Source of the DNA: Gemmatimonadetes bacterium 2013_60CM_65_52
GTDB taxonomy: Bacteria > Gemmatimonadota > Gemmatimonadetes > Gemmatimonadales > Gemmatimonadaceae
Direction of reading: 5' to 3'
DNA: 64,000 nucleotides
Assembly (NCBI GenBank): GCA_002215645.1
Contig: NGFI01000007.1
Span: 1-64,000, forward strand
Shown in pieces: positions 25,404 to 35,366 of this stretch. Position 1 is the stretch's first letter. Each line of letters begins with the position of its first letter. The notes below the pieces were generated by a model. It had not been told where the DNA came from. It saw only the letters and a program-made list of their open reading frames with translations, and made no database searches. Both the position numbers and the translations under genes were made by a program.

Positions 25404-25793
25404 ATGCAGAACCGTTCCCGCCGGGGTTTTACACTGATTGAGCTTCTGATCGTCGTCGTCATCATCGGCATTCTGGCCGCGATCGCGATCCCGAAGTTCG
25501 CCAACACCAAGCAGAAGGCGTACATCGCCGCGATGAAGTCCGACCTCCGCAACCTCGTGACGGCCGAAGAGTCGTTCTTCGCCGACTCGACGAAGTACGT
25601 CACCTACGATACGACGCTGCTCAAGTTCAAGCCCTCCACGGGCGTGAACAACCCGACGATCGTGCCGGGCGCGGGCTACTGGTCGGCGACGGTGACGCAC
25701 ACGCAGATCGCGAGCTTCAGCTGCGGCATCGGCGTCAACACGACGAACCCGCTCGTCTCCACAGCAGGGGACGGCGAGCCAGTGTGTAAGTAG
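25404..25793 (+). CDS. Type IV pilin (major or pseudopilin)
   Basis: 129 residues from ATG (MQNRSRRGFTLIELL). The prepilin signal is classic: short basic leader, cleavage after Gly8, mature N-methyl-Phe, and Glu5 of the mature chain within GFTLIELLIVVVIIGILAA. The hydrophobic helix is followed by a small globular domain. Two cysteines near the end (SFSCGIGVN and EPVCK) can form the D-loop disulfide of pilins. The short length (about 120 mature residues) fits a major pilin-like or GspG-like subunit; no other pilus genes are in the window. It follows the kinase gene after 261 bases that hold a weak 6-base stem (CTGCCG/CGGCAG at 25179-25194) and a possible sigma-54 promoter, so it probably has its own promoter. 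Confidence 0.9.
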   Translation: MQNRSRRGFTLIELLIVVVIIGILAAIAIPKFANTKQKAYIAAMKSDLRNLVTAEESFFADSTKYVTYDTTLLKFKPSTGVNNPTIVPGAGYWSATVTHTQIASFSCGIGVNTTNPLVSTAGDGEPVCK

Positions 25794-25806
25794 TCTCCCC
25801 GCAGGG

Positions 25807-25854
25807 GAACGCGAACGGTGGAGCGGCCATTACCGCTCCACCGTTTTCGCGTTC
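25807..25854. terminator. Long bidirectional hairpin between the pilin and tamB
   Basis: Arms GAACGCGAACGGTGGAGCGG and CCGCTCCACCG-TTTTCGCGTTC pair nearly throughout, with a small TT bulge and a CCATTA loop. It separates two converging genes (stops 14 and 7 bases away) and can end both transcripts. Confidence 0.75.
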
Positions 25855-25860
25855 GCGCAC

Positions 25861-28800
25861 TCAGAAGCCCCACATGCGTGTCAGAAACGCACCGAACGCA
25901 CCCGCCCTCTCGGTGGGGTGCGTAATTCCAAGGTCATCCGTACCACGGAACAGGTATCGCGGCTCGATGCCCGCATCCAGACGGTATCCGGTTCCGAACT
26001 GCCTTACGATACGCACGCCCGGAATCCCGCTCGTGGAGCGGAGCTGTCCCGCCACATAAAGCTCGGTGTTGAGGTAACGGCCACCCTCGACGAGCGCGCC
26101 GCGTACTCCCCCCGTCTTACCGAACACCAACTCGGTGGGAACGTCGGCTGGCGAGACACTGAATGCATCCAGGCCGTATTCCTTCGTCGTGCCCGTGCCG
26201 ATGTCGTGCAATACTACGCCGAGCGCCGTCGCACCCTGCTGGCGACGCGCGAGCGCTCCGGTCTCGCTGGAAAGCTGTCCGCTCAACGCCTCGCTGCCGG
26301 AAAGCGACGTACCTGATTGCTGGAGCAACGACAGGCCGAGACGTCCGAGCGTGAGGTATCCGTTGAGCTCGCGGCCGCGCATCGGGAACAACGTCCCACT
26401 CTCGAGGCCGACCGATGGCCCGATCGAAGTGCCGCCGGTCAACAATTGAAGGGGAAAGAGTCCGCGGCCCGGTTCCCAGACATATCGCTCGCCGACCTGC
26501 TGCACGAGGCCGGGTGCGCCGGTGTGGGGCATGAAGGTCAGTGAGCCGCGCGACGGAACGAATGTGCGCGTGCGGAAAAAGGCGACACCATGTCCGATGC
26601 GCACGAAACCGACGGCCCACGTGTCCTCGGAGCGCGTGTCGATGTGCGCGCGGACTTCCTCACCCTCCACGGTGTAATACTCGGTGTTCGCATCGGGGCG
26701 GTTTCGGTAGTAGTTCTCGCGGTCCACCGTAAGCGAGAGATCCGCGATCACCCCGACGCGCTTCCGCCTCGAGCGCGCGAGGGCAGCGCGAACGCTGTCG
26801 GAGGTGCTTGTGGTCGTATCGTACACGTTCATGAACGCCAGATCGCCCGGCGCCTTGACGCGGAGCAGATCCTTCCGGAACTGCTTCAGCGCGAGAAATC
26901 CACCCTTCATCTCGCCGCGGCCCGTTACACGGATCGAGTCCAGCGGGCCGACGGCCACCGCGTCAGCGTCAGCGTCCACGAGTCCACGTGGGGAATCGTA
27001 GATGCGCGCATCCCGCCCCGTTGCCGTGAAGCGAACGAACGGGTGGGCACGGTCGCGGAGGTCAACCGTTCCGAACGCACGCATGGGGCCGCGGGCACGC
27101 CCAACCAATGAATCGGCAAACAGTGTGTCCGTGGTGAGACGGAAATCGGCGATCAGATCGGTGACGCGCATTCCCGACTGCTCTGTCGGTATGCGGAATC
27201 CGCCATCGCGAAGTGCCAGATGGCCAGTGTACGTTGGATGAGCCCATGTACCACGAGCGCGTGCGTCGCCGGCGACCATGCCACGCACTTCCTCCACCAT
27301 CAGCGTGGTCATTGGAAGCGTTGCGATGGCCAGGCTGTCGAGCGCGAGGTCCACGACAAGCGCCCCCTCTGCCCTCCGCGGCCTCGACGTGGAGACAAGC
27401 GCGAGATCGAAAGGCAGCGACGCGGTGCCAACGAGAACGCGCCGGCCACTGCTGTCTCGCGCGAGCGCATCGAGGACGGCACGACGCACACCGTAGCGAC
27501 CGCGCGCGTCGACATCCGGTGCGCGAACCTGCTTATATGTCGCATCGCGCAAAGTCAGCTCGGCACCGATCACGGGCTCGGCGCGCGTCCCCTCGATCCT
27601 CGCGCTTGCAGCGAGAACACCATCCGCATCGGCGTCGCGCTGAAGCGCCTCCAGCACAGTGGACACACGAACGTTCTCCGCCGCCACATTCAGTCGCACG
27701 GCGCCTGCGCAGGGCAGTGTGCCGTCCGCAAACAGACGTCCACCCGTCGAGCTGCGGAGGTCGATCGAATCAACAGTAATGGAGCCGTTCACGAGTCGAA
27801 CGCCCGCCGGATGCGCGAGTCTCCAAACGAGCGTGTCGAAGGTGGCACGAAGTGAGTCGAGGCGGAGGGCCTGGTCTTCGGGCTTCCGCGCGTATCTGCC
27901 TGCCGCGCTGTACGCCACTCGATCATCCTGTCGCAATCGCACTTCGGCGGTCACCTGATTGGCTTCCCACGTGCCGTGAGCGAACGCCCGCTCGAACGAT
28001 TGGCCGGCGGCCTGCGCGGTGTCCGCATCAATCGTGAAAAGGAGTGGAACCGCCTTGTTCCTGAGGTCGTCGGATTGCAGGTTGGCGAGCAGGCGCTGCA
28101 CGGACGCACCGCGAGCCACCAGCCCGGATCCGCGCACGACGGCATCCACCCCCAACTCCGCAATGCTCCCACGCAGCACGCCCGCCGCGCGCAGCGCGCC
28201 AGCAAGAGAATCACGACGCAGAGGCTGAAGTGAGTCGTGTACCAGCGAAACTCCCTCCGGAAGTCCGAGTGCGAGCCGTTCGATGCGCACAAGCTCGGCC
28301 CGCCGTGAGGAGTCTGCTCGTGCGGCCGCAAGCCGCGCGCTCTGTCGCCTGCTTGCCGGAAGGATGGACGTACTGTCGGTCGTGCCGATCCACTGGCGAA
28401 GTGCGCCAAGGGAATCGACGACGAGTGCGAAGGTGAGGGATCCTCGTTGTGCCCTTACGAGCCCGAGCGTCCCAACGGCCGTCGCGCGAGCGCCGCGATT
28501 CGCGGCGGCCAGCGTATCGATGCGCAGGAGGCCATTGGCCGCCGACACACGAGCGGTGAGGCGATCCAGAGCGAACGTGTCGTAACGCGAGCGAACGAGA
28601 TCAGCCGTCAAGGCGGTATTCAACGTTGCCGGCTTCAGTCCGCTACCACGAGCTAGTATCGAGCCCGTAAGCGCCGTGCGCGGCGCGCGACGTGTGAATG
28701 CTCCCGCATCGAGCGCGTCCACCGCGACGGCGATGTCGTATCGCGTGCGCGCACCTCCGAGCGCGAGCGTGCCACGCCCCTCGGCGCTACCGCCACTGGT

Positions 28801-30471
28801 GGAGTGCACGCGTCCGGACACGAGCAGATTGCCACGCGTGCCCTCGGCGTGAATGCGACCCGTGACATTGCCACGAAGCTCTGCGGATGGCGCGAATCGG
28901 CCGGCCGTCGCCAACGACAACGGCTCGAGCGTCGCGTCGACGCTCACGCGCCGTCCGGGCGCCAGGTAACGGCCATTGCCCATCACGTGAGACACCCCCG
29001 TGCGATCCGAATGCGTGAGGTCTCCGCGGAATGTCCAGCCGTCGTGCACGTTTCCCGTGAGCAGCGCCTGTCCTCGCACCGTGCCGTCTATAGGAAGATG
29101 CACACCCATCCCCTTGATGGTCGCAACCTGAACGGGAAGGAGACGCAGATCCAGATCGCGAGAACGAAGCCCGTGCGAGAATCCGATCTCGCCGCGTGCG
29201 ATGATGCGGCTCGGACCTCCAGCATCGTCATCGAAGCGAACGTCCGCATTCAGCGCAAGCGCGCTTGCATCTCCGTGTGCGGCGATCGTACCGGCGGCGA
29301 TGCCGTCGCGCCGAAACTTCAATGCAGGGACGAGACGCCGCAGCAGTGCTGTGCTCAACTGCGAGAACGAGAGGTCTGCGTCGCGTACAAGTATCTCGGG
29401 CGGCCGATCACCGATCTTCACGCGGGCAATCGCGGCCCGTCCAACGAGCGTCGCGCGTCCGTAGCGCACGTCGGTGCTGTCGACGGCGTACTCCGCGGTG
29501 TCGCCGTGCAGCCGCATCTGATAGTGAACGTGACCGCCGCCGCTGTCGACGAACGCCGGATCGAGCCATCGAAGATCCGCGAACGCCACCGGCGTCCCGA
29601 CGAGATCCAGCCTGAAGCCCGAGTGATGGAATCCAATCGTTCCGTCGCCGCTCACGCGCGATTCAGGCATGATCATGTGCGCACCGCGCCACCAGAGCGA
29701 ATCGCGCGTGCCGTACAGCGTCCCAACGAGCGATCGGACGTCGATCGCGGGCGGGCGATACGGCTCCGCGAGCATCGAGAGCGCGTCGATGTGCACGGCG
29801 AGCGGGCGCGCGACGGTGGCCAGCTCGATCGCGCTGATACGGGCATCGATGTCGTGATAATCGAGTACGCGCTGGTATCCGCCCGGAACGGACTCCGTGC
29901 GCCGCCGCGCGTCTGGCGAAAGCACCTTTGCGATCGCTGCCTCCCGTGCGGGCAGCGAAAGGGTCGAGTCGGGAATCCATGGACGACGGTAGAGGAATCG
30001 CCCGTGATGGATCGTGATGTCCGCGAGCTCCGGGCCTGCACGGTGCAGCGTGGTATCGCGCGGGGGACGAGGCTTCAGCAGCGACTGAAAATTCCAGCGT
30101 GTGCCCGGTTGCTTCTCCAGCATGAGCACAGCCGTGTCGAGCGTCGCCGAGCGAAGCACGAGTTGGCCACGCAAGGCGGGCAGGATCGCATAACGCACCC
30201 GAACGTGCCGCGCGGAGAACAGCACTCGCTTCGCGGAGTCAGTGACCTGCACGTTGGTCAGTGTCGCAGCGCGAAAGAGATTGCCTCTCACTGACTCCAC
30301 CGTGATGGCGCCCTGCATCCGGCCGTTCGCTTGTCCGAGAGCGACGCGTCGCACGCGCTCGTTGCCCCACGGCGTCACCGCCAGGATCACAAGAGCCAGT
30401 GCGACGACGAAGAGAGGCACGCCCACCGCGAGGAGCACCCTGATCGCCACGTCACGCCGATCGCGCCGCAT
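25861..30471 (-). CDS. tamB: TamB-family translocation/assembly module protein (DUF490)
   Basis: 1536 residues, in the range of TamB/AsmA-like proteins. A single N-terminal transmembrane helix (about 9-32) anchors it in the inner membrane. The rest is a long series of beta-strand repeats predicted to form the periplasm-spanning groove, with repeated V.G....G..L.L and GTL-type blocks. The C-terminal DUF490 region (about 1180-1536) has FMPHTGAPGLVQQVG, TPTELVF-like and GTGYRLDAGIEPRYLFRG, ending in a terminal Phe (GAFLTRMWGF). With TamA it helps insert outer-membrane proteins or moves lipids between membranes. The upstream tamA stop overlaps this start by one base (TGATG), a conserved arrangement of the pair. 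Confidence 0.88.
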   Translation of the reverse strand: MRRDRRDVAIRVLLAVGVPLFVVALALVILAVTPWGNERVRRVALGQANGRMQGAITVESVRGNLFRAATLTNVQVTDSAKRVLFSARHVRVRYAILPALRGQLVLRSATLDTAVLMLEKQPGTRWNFQSLLKPRPPRDTTLHRAGPELADITIHHGRFLYRRPWIPDSTLSLPAREAAIAKVLSPDARRRTESVPGGYQRVLDYHDIDARISAIELATVARPLAVHIDALSMLAEPYRPPAIDVRSLVGTLYGTRDSLWWRGAHMIMPESRVSGDGTIGFHHSGFRLDLVGTPVAFADLRWLDPAFVDSGGGHVHYQMRLHGDTAEYAVDSTDVRYGRATLVGRAAIARVKIGDRPPEILVRDADLSFSQLSTALLRRLVPALKFRRDGIAAGTIAAHGDASALALNADVRFDDDAGGPSRIIARGEIGFSHGLRSRDLDLRLLPVQVATIKGMGVHLPIDGTVRGQALLTGNVHDGWTFRGDLTHSDRTGVSHVMGNGRYLAPGRRVSVDATLEPLSLATAGRFAPSAELRGNVTGRIHAEGTRGNLLVSGRVHSTSGGSAEGRGTLALGGARTRYDIAVAVDALDAGAFTRRAPRTALTGSILARGSGLKPATLNTALTADLVRSRYDTFALDRLTARVSAANGLLRIDTLAAANRGARATAVGTLGLVRAQRGSLTFALVVDSLGALRQWIGTTDSTSILPASRRQSARLAAARADSSRRAELVRIERLALGLPEGVSLVHDSLQPLRRDSLAGALRAAGVLRGSIAELGVDAVVRGSGLVARGASVQRLLANLQSDDLRNKAVPLLFTIDADTAQAAGQSFERAFAHGTWEANQVTAEVRLRQDDRVAYSAAGRYARKPEDQALRLDSLRATFDTLVWRLAHPAGVRLVNGSITVDSIDLRSSTGGRLFADGTLPCAGAVRLNVAAENVRVSTVLEALQRDADADGVLAASARIEGTRAEPVIGAELTLRDATYKQVRAPDVDARGRYGVRRAVLDALARDSSGRRVLVGTASLPFDLALVSTSRPRRAEGALVVDLALDSLAIATLPMTTLMVEEVRGMVAGDARARGTWAHPTYTGHLALRDGGFRIPTEQSGMRVTDLIADFRLTTDTLFADSLVGRARGPMRAFGTVDLRDRAHPFVRFTATGRDARIYDSPRGLVDADADAVAVGPLDSIRVTGRGEMKGGFLALKQFRKDLLRVKAPGDLAFMNVYDTTTSTSDSVRAALARSRRKRVGVIADLSLTVDRENYYRNRPDANTEYYTVEGEEVRAHIDTRSEDTWAVGFVRIGHGVAFFRTRTFVPSRGSLTFMPHTGAPGLVQQVGERYVWEPGRGLFPLQLLTGGTSIGPSVGLESGTLFPMRGRELNGYLTLGRLGLSLLQQSGTSLSGSEALSGQLSSETGALARRQQGATALGVVLHDIGTGTTKEYGLDAFSVSPADVPTELVFGKTGGVRGALVEGGRYLNTELYVAGQLRSTSGIPGVRIVRQFGTGYRLDAGIEPRYLFRGTDDLGITHPTERAGAFGAFLTRMWGF

Positions 30472-32711
30472 CAGAAGGATTGTCCCGTGGCGAAATGCAC
30501 GACGAGACGCCGCCCAATCGAATGAAAGAAGCCGGGCGACGGATCGAGCGGCGAATAGCGCTTCTCCCGCTGCAGTGTGACAATGCGTCCGCCGTGGTCA
30601 TCGGCCACAGCGGCCACCACAGGGAGCTGCTGTTCCCCCATCGGGCGTAGCCCTAAGTCGAGGCGCAAAACACCGAGTGGCGAGCGATAACGAAAACCAC
30701 CACCAGGCGTGATGGCGCCGCGTGCGTGTCCGATGGAGGAAAGGCCCGCCGTGCCCACGCGCGCGGCGTCGAGAAAAAACACGGCGCCCAGCGCCCTCGC
30801 GAGCGGCATGCGCAGCTCCACCGAGCCTTCCACCGCCGTGCTCCCACCGATTGGCCGCGGAAAGAGCTCGTTCGAGGGAACGTTCGACGGATCGCATTGA
30901 CCGCTCGCGATCGTCGCGTCCGTGCACCCTGCGCCGATGAGAGATTCGCGACGCGCCTGAAGCACGGTTGGACCGAGCTCGTTCTCTGCAAAGCCGCGCA
31001 CCGATTGCATGCCGCCGGCGTAAAAGAGTGTGCGTGGATGCAGAATGCCCGCACCGTCGCCAGGGACGCCGAGCGCGGTACGGTCATCCGCCATTGGGCG
31101 TACCCAGCCGGCGCGTCCGTGAAACGCCAGCACCTTGGGAAACTGCTCCGCGCCGTCCACCACGCGGCGTTCGCCGAGCGGATAGTAATACGCCGCGTCC
31201 GCCGCGATGCGATTGTGTCGGAAGCTCGAGCCGGTCGCCGCGGATGCATGCTCGGCATCGATCACCGCGGTGTATCCGCGCATGGGCGACTCGAGATCGT
31301 CGGCGCGGTCCACCCATGCGCTCACGAGAACGGGAGCGAGACGCTGAGTGCGCATCAGCGCATCGCGTGTGGCTCCATCGCAAACGCCGTAGCCCGCACA
31401 GAAATACACGGCGCTCGCGCGCACACGCGTGAGCTCCAGCCGATACGTGATGCCAATCGGCGTGCGCGGCGCAAGCTCGTGAACGAGCCCGAGCGTCGCG
31501 CCGCGATCTTCGTCGATGACCACGTTTGGTAGGGCCCGGCGCCCGGCGAAGGCGCTGAGCTCCGCTCCGCTGCGCGCGCCAAACAGCCATGGCTGCCGCA
31601 GCGTGAAACCGGCTTGCCATGTCGGTTGCAGATAGCCGGCCGTGTCGGCCGCATCGCGCACCAACGCGTGCTGGAAGAACGAGCGTCCGTCGAGCTGCGA
31701 CGCGAGCAAGTTGCCGACGGCGCCGCGCAGCGAGAGCCAACGCCCCTGACCGAGGGAGTTGTGCCGCACTTCCACGGCGGCCTGGCCATAGTCCACGGTA
31801 TTGAATCCCAGCGTGACGGACGCTTGCCGTTGCGGTGACTCGGCGATGGCGACGGTGACGATCTTCAGGCTGTCGCCGGCTGGCGGTGTGACGACCATGG
31901 CGCGCGCGATCGCGGGCGACGCAAAGAGCCGTTTCTGACTTTCGAGCACGGCGTCGTGCGTGTAGAGGGTGCCCGGCTGCAGCAGGATGCCGCGCTGCAA
32001 GGTCTCATCACTGAGGTACCGATTGCCCTCGAATTCCACGCGACCGACGCGCGTCAGCCAGCGTGGGTCGATGGTGATGCGCAGCGGCACGACGTGAGAC
32101 GCATCGGGCGGTGGCGCGGCCGTATCGATGCGCACATCGGCGTACCCCTTGTTCCAGATCGTCGCTTTCAGGTGCGCGAGGGTCGAGTCGAGCGCAACGA
32201 GGTCGAACGGCCCGCCTTCCTTCAACTCCACGAGCGAGGCCAGCTCGTACTCCGAGAGCACCGGCGCACGCTGCTGTACGATCAGCGCGCTGAGATTGGT
32301 CGGCGGACCCTCGACCACGTGAAACGCGACCGCCATACCGCGAGGCTCGGGCATCAGTACGGTGTCGATCTGCGCCTCGCGATATCCGCGTCGCCAGAAG
32401 TAGACACGGAGCTTCAGGATGTCGTCGCCGAGCGCCGCCGACGTGGTGCGCCGCCTGTCCGTGAACAGTTGGGACGGCGAGACCTTACAGAGCGGGATGA
32501 GAAAGGGGAGCCGGCAGTTGGAACCACGGGTAAACAGCAACCGCCGCAGATCGTCTGGCGACACGTGCTCGGCGCCCGGGAACGTGAGCGTCGTAACGGT
32601 GATCGAGTCGTGCAGAGCTCTGGCCCTCGCCTGGCCTTGGGCAAGCGCCGAATGCGTAACAGGCGCAAGCAAGGCTGCCGCGAGTGCGATGCGGTGAAGC
32701 GAAACGGGCAT
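30471..32711 (-). CDS. tamA: TamA/BamA-family outer-membrane assembly protein
   Basis: 746 residues with a signal peptide (about 1-24). POTRA-type repeats fill residues about 30-310: the motif FPGAEHVSPDDLRRLLFTRG begins the first, and VGRVEFEGNRYLSDETLQRG is a textbook POTRA start. The C-terminal half is an Omp85 beta-barrel with the loop-6 motif QSVRGFAENELGP and strands GAVFFLDAARVG and LGVLRLDLGLRP. The final residue is Phe after two Gly/Ser positions, as the beta-signal requires. It acts in the outer membrane together with TamB, whose gene follows with a one-base overlap. The pairing and POTRA number favour TamA over BamA. Confidence 0.88.
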   Translation of the reverse strand: MPVSLHRIALAAALLAPVTHSALAQGQARARALHDSITVTTLTFPGAEHVSPDDLRRLLFTRGSNCRLPFLIPLCKVSPSQLFTDRRRTTSAALGDDILKLRVYFWRRGYREAQIDTVLMPEPRGMAVAFHVVEGPPTNLSALIVQQRAPVLSEYELASLVELKEGGPFDLVALDSTLAHLKATIWNKGYADVRIDTAAPPPDASHVVPLRITIDPRWLTRVGRVEFEGNRYLSDETLQRGILLQPGTLYTHDAVLESQKRLFASPAIARAMVVTPPAGDSLKIVTVAIAESPQRQASVTLGFNTVDYGQAAVEVRHNSLGQGRWLSLRGAVGNLLASQLDGRSFFQHALVRDAADTAGYLQPTWQAGFTLRQPWLFGARSGAELSAFAGRRALPNVVIDEDRGATLGLVHELAPRTPIGITYRLELTRVRASAVYFCAGYGVCDGATRDALMRTQRLAPVLVSAWVDRADDLESPMRGYTAVIDAEHASAATGSSFRHNRIAADAAYYYPLGERRVVDGAEQFPKVLAFHGRAGWVRPMADDRTALGVPGDGAGILHPRTLFYAGGMQSVRGFAENELGPTVLQARRESLIGAGCTDATIASGQCDPSNVPSNELFPRPIGGSTAVEGSVELRMPLARALGAVFFLDAARVGTAGLSSIGHARGAITPGGGFRYRSPLGVLRLDLGLRPMGEQQLPVVAAVADDHGGRIVTLQREKRYSPLDPSPGFFHSIGRRLVVHFATGQSF

Positions 32712-32764
32712 TCGGGCAGATGATGGAACGACCGCGGTGGGCGAGCGACCTCATCGTGCGAAAA

Positions 32765-32798
32765 CCGGGCCGCCGATCCAAGTGGAACGGCGGCCCGG
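32765..32798 (-). terminator. Intrinsic terminator of ahcY
   Basis: An 11-pair perfect stem (CCGGGCCGCCG and CGGCGGCCCGG) lies 33 bases after the ahcY stop, and on the minus strand it is followed by TTTTCGC. It is placed to end the ahcY transcript before tamA begins. Confidence 0.7.
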
Positions 32799-32831
32799 AG
32801 TTACAGCGGCCTCGACTGATACTGCGTCGGG

Positions 32832-34307
<1,476 letters not shown>

Positions 34308-34360
34308 GGGATGAGAAGAGGGAGACCGTGCCGGCGGCAACGCCGTACCGGCTTCAAGAA

Positions 34361-35305
34361 CTACAAACGACGAACAGCGCGAGCGGAAAACAACGCAGGC
34401 CCCTTGGCGTCAGGGTCCGGCGAGAGCGGCACGATGCGAGCGCGCTCGAAACCCGCATCGCCCAACCATTCCATCATCTGCGCTTCGGCGAATCCAAGCC
34501 AGATGTGGCCCATCGTGGATCGATATTCGTCGCGCTCGTGTGGAAGCATGTCGATGACGAGGAGCACCCCCCCGGGGCGCACCACTCGTGCCGCTTCCGC
34601 GAGCACGGCCGCGGGATCCACGACGAAGTGCAGCACGAGTGAAAGGACGGCCGCATCGAGGGCCGCATCATCGAGCGGAACGCGCTCCATGCTTCCGCTG
34701 TGCAATTCCACGTTGTCGAAAACGCTGAGGCGCTTTCGCGCGGCGGAGAGCATTGCGCTCGATTCATCGACGCATACGACGCGATTGACGAACGGAGCGA
34801 ATCCCGCCGCCGTTTGCCCGGTGCCGCAACCGAGGTCCCCAACGATCCATGTCGGGTCCACCAATGCCGCGGCGGAGGCGTGGTCCGCCGACCGGCCGTA
34901 GAGCTCCGAGCGCACCCTGTCCCATTGGCCCGCGCGTGTCGAGAAGAAGGACTGCGACGTGGTTCGCCGCTCGTGCACCACGCGTTCCGCGCGCGCGAGA
35001 TCATTTCTCCCGGAAGGCGTCGCGCCGACCTGCTCGCGAACGAGATGCCACAGGCGCCGAGCGCTGCCGTCGAGGTCCGCGCCAGGCATGGTGTAACGGC
35101 GGCTGGTGCCCTCGGCCCGAGCGGTGACCCAGTGCTCATCCGAGAGGGTGCGCAAATGCCGGCTGACGGTGCTCTGCGGCAGTTGAAGGGCGCTACACAG
35201 CTCGCCCACGGTGAGCTCGTGCCGGTCGAGCAGCAGCAGCAGCCGGCTTCGCGTGGGGTCGGCGAGGGCCGACAGGCGGTCGAAAATCGGGCGAGATTGA
35301 ATCAT
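34361..35305 (-). CDS. SahR-like ArsR-family regulator fused to a SAM/SAH-binding methyltransferase domain
   Basis: 314 residues. Residues about 8-90 form a winged helix of ArsR type: [40 protein letters not shown] with the recognition helix, and [17 protein letters not shown]. Residues about 140-300 form a Rossmann methyltransferase with [14 protein letters not shown] and the post-II 'D/E' region [10 protein letters not shown]. SahR regulators of Proteobacteria have this fusion and respond to S-adenosylhomocysteine. Here the next gene downstream is ahcY, which fits that role. The start codon lies within a near-perfect palindrome (35303-35320), so it probably represses itself. Whether the second domain still methylates anything is unknown. 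Confidence 0.8.
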   Translation of the reverse strand: MIQSRPIFDRLSALADPTRSRLLLLLDRHELTVGELCSALQLPQSTVSRHLRTLSDEHWVTARAEGTSRRYTMPGADLDGSARRLWHLVREQVGATPSGRNDLARAERVVHERRTTSQSFFSTRAGQWDRVRSELYGRSADHASAAALVDPTWIVGDLGCGTGQTAAGFAPFVNRVVCVDESSAMLSAARKRLSVFDNVELHSGSMERVPLDDAALDAAVLSLVLHFVVDPAAVLAEAARVVRPGGVLLVIDMLPHERDEYRSTMGHIWLGFAEAQMMEWLGDAGFERARIVPLSPDPDAKGPALFSARAVRRL

Positions 35306-35332
35306 CCGTATATCCGGATGAAAGGTTCAATC
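35295..35332. promoter_or_regulatory. Operator palindrome at the start of the SahR-like gene
   Basis: The core CATCCGTATATCCGGATG (35303-35320) is a palindrome with only one mismatched pair, and its first three bases are the regulator's start codon read on the other strand. A second pair of arms, GATTGAA and TTCAATC, flanks it at 35295-35301 and 35326-35332. The size, symmetry and place fit the binding site of the dimeric ArsR-type regulator encoded here. The role is inference. Confidence 0.6.
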
Positions 35333-35366
35333 GTGACGCCGGCCTGTCAAGGGGCGACTTGAGACC

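Noticed and set aside
28804-30294. Open frame on the plus strand inside tamB
   Set aside because: Arg/His-rich sequence without a domain, fully antisense to the tamB frame.
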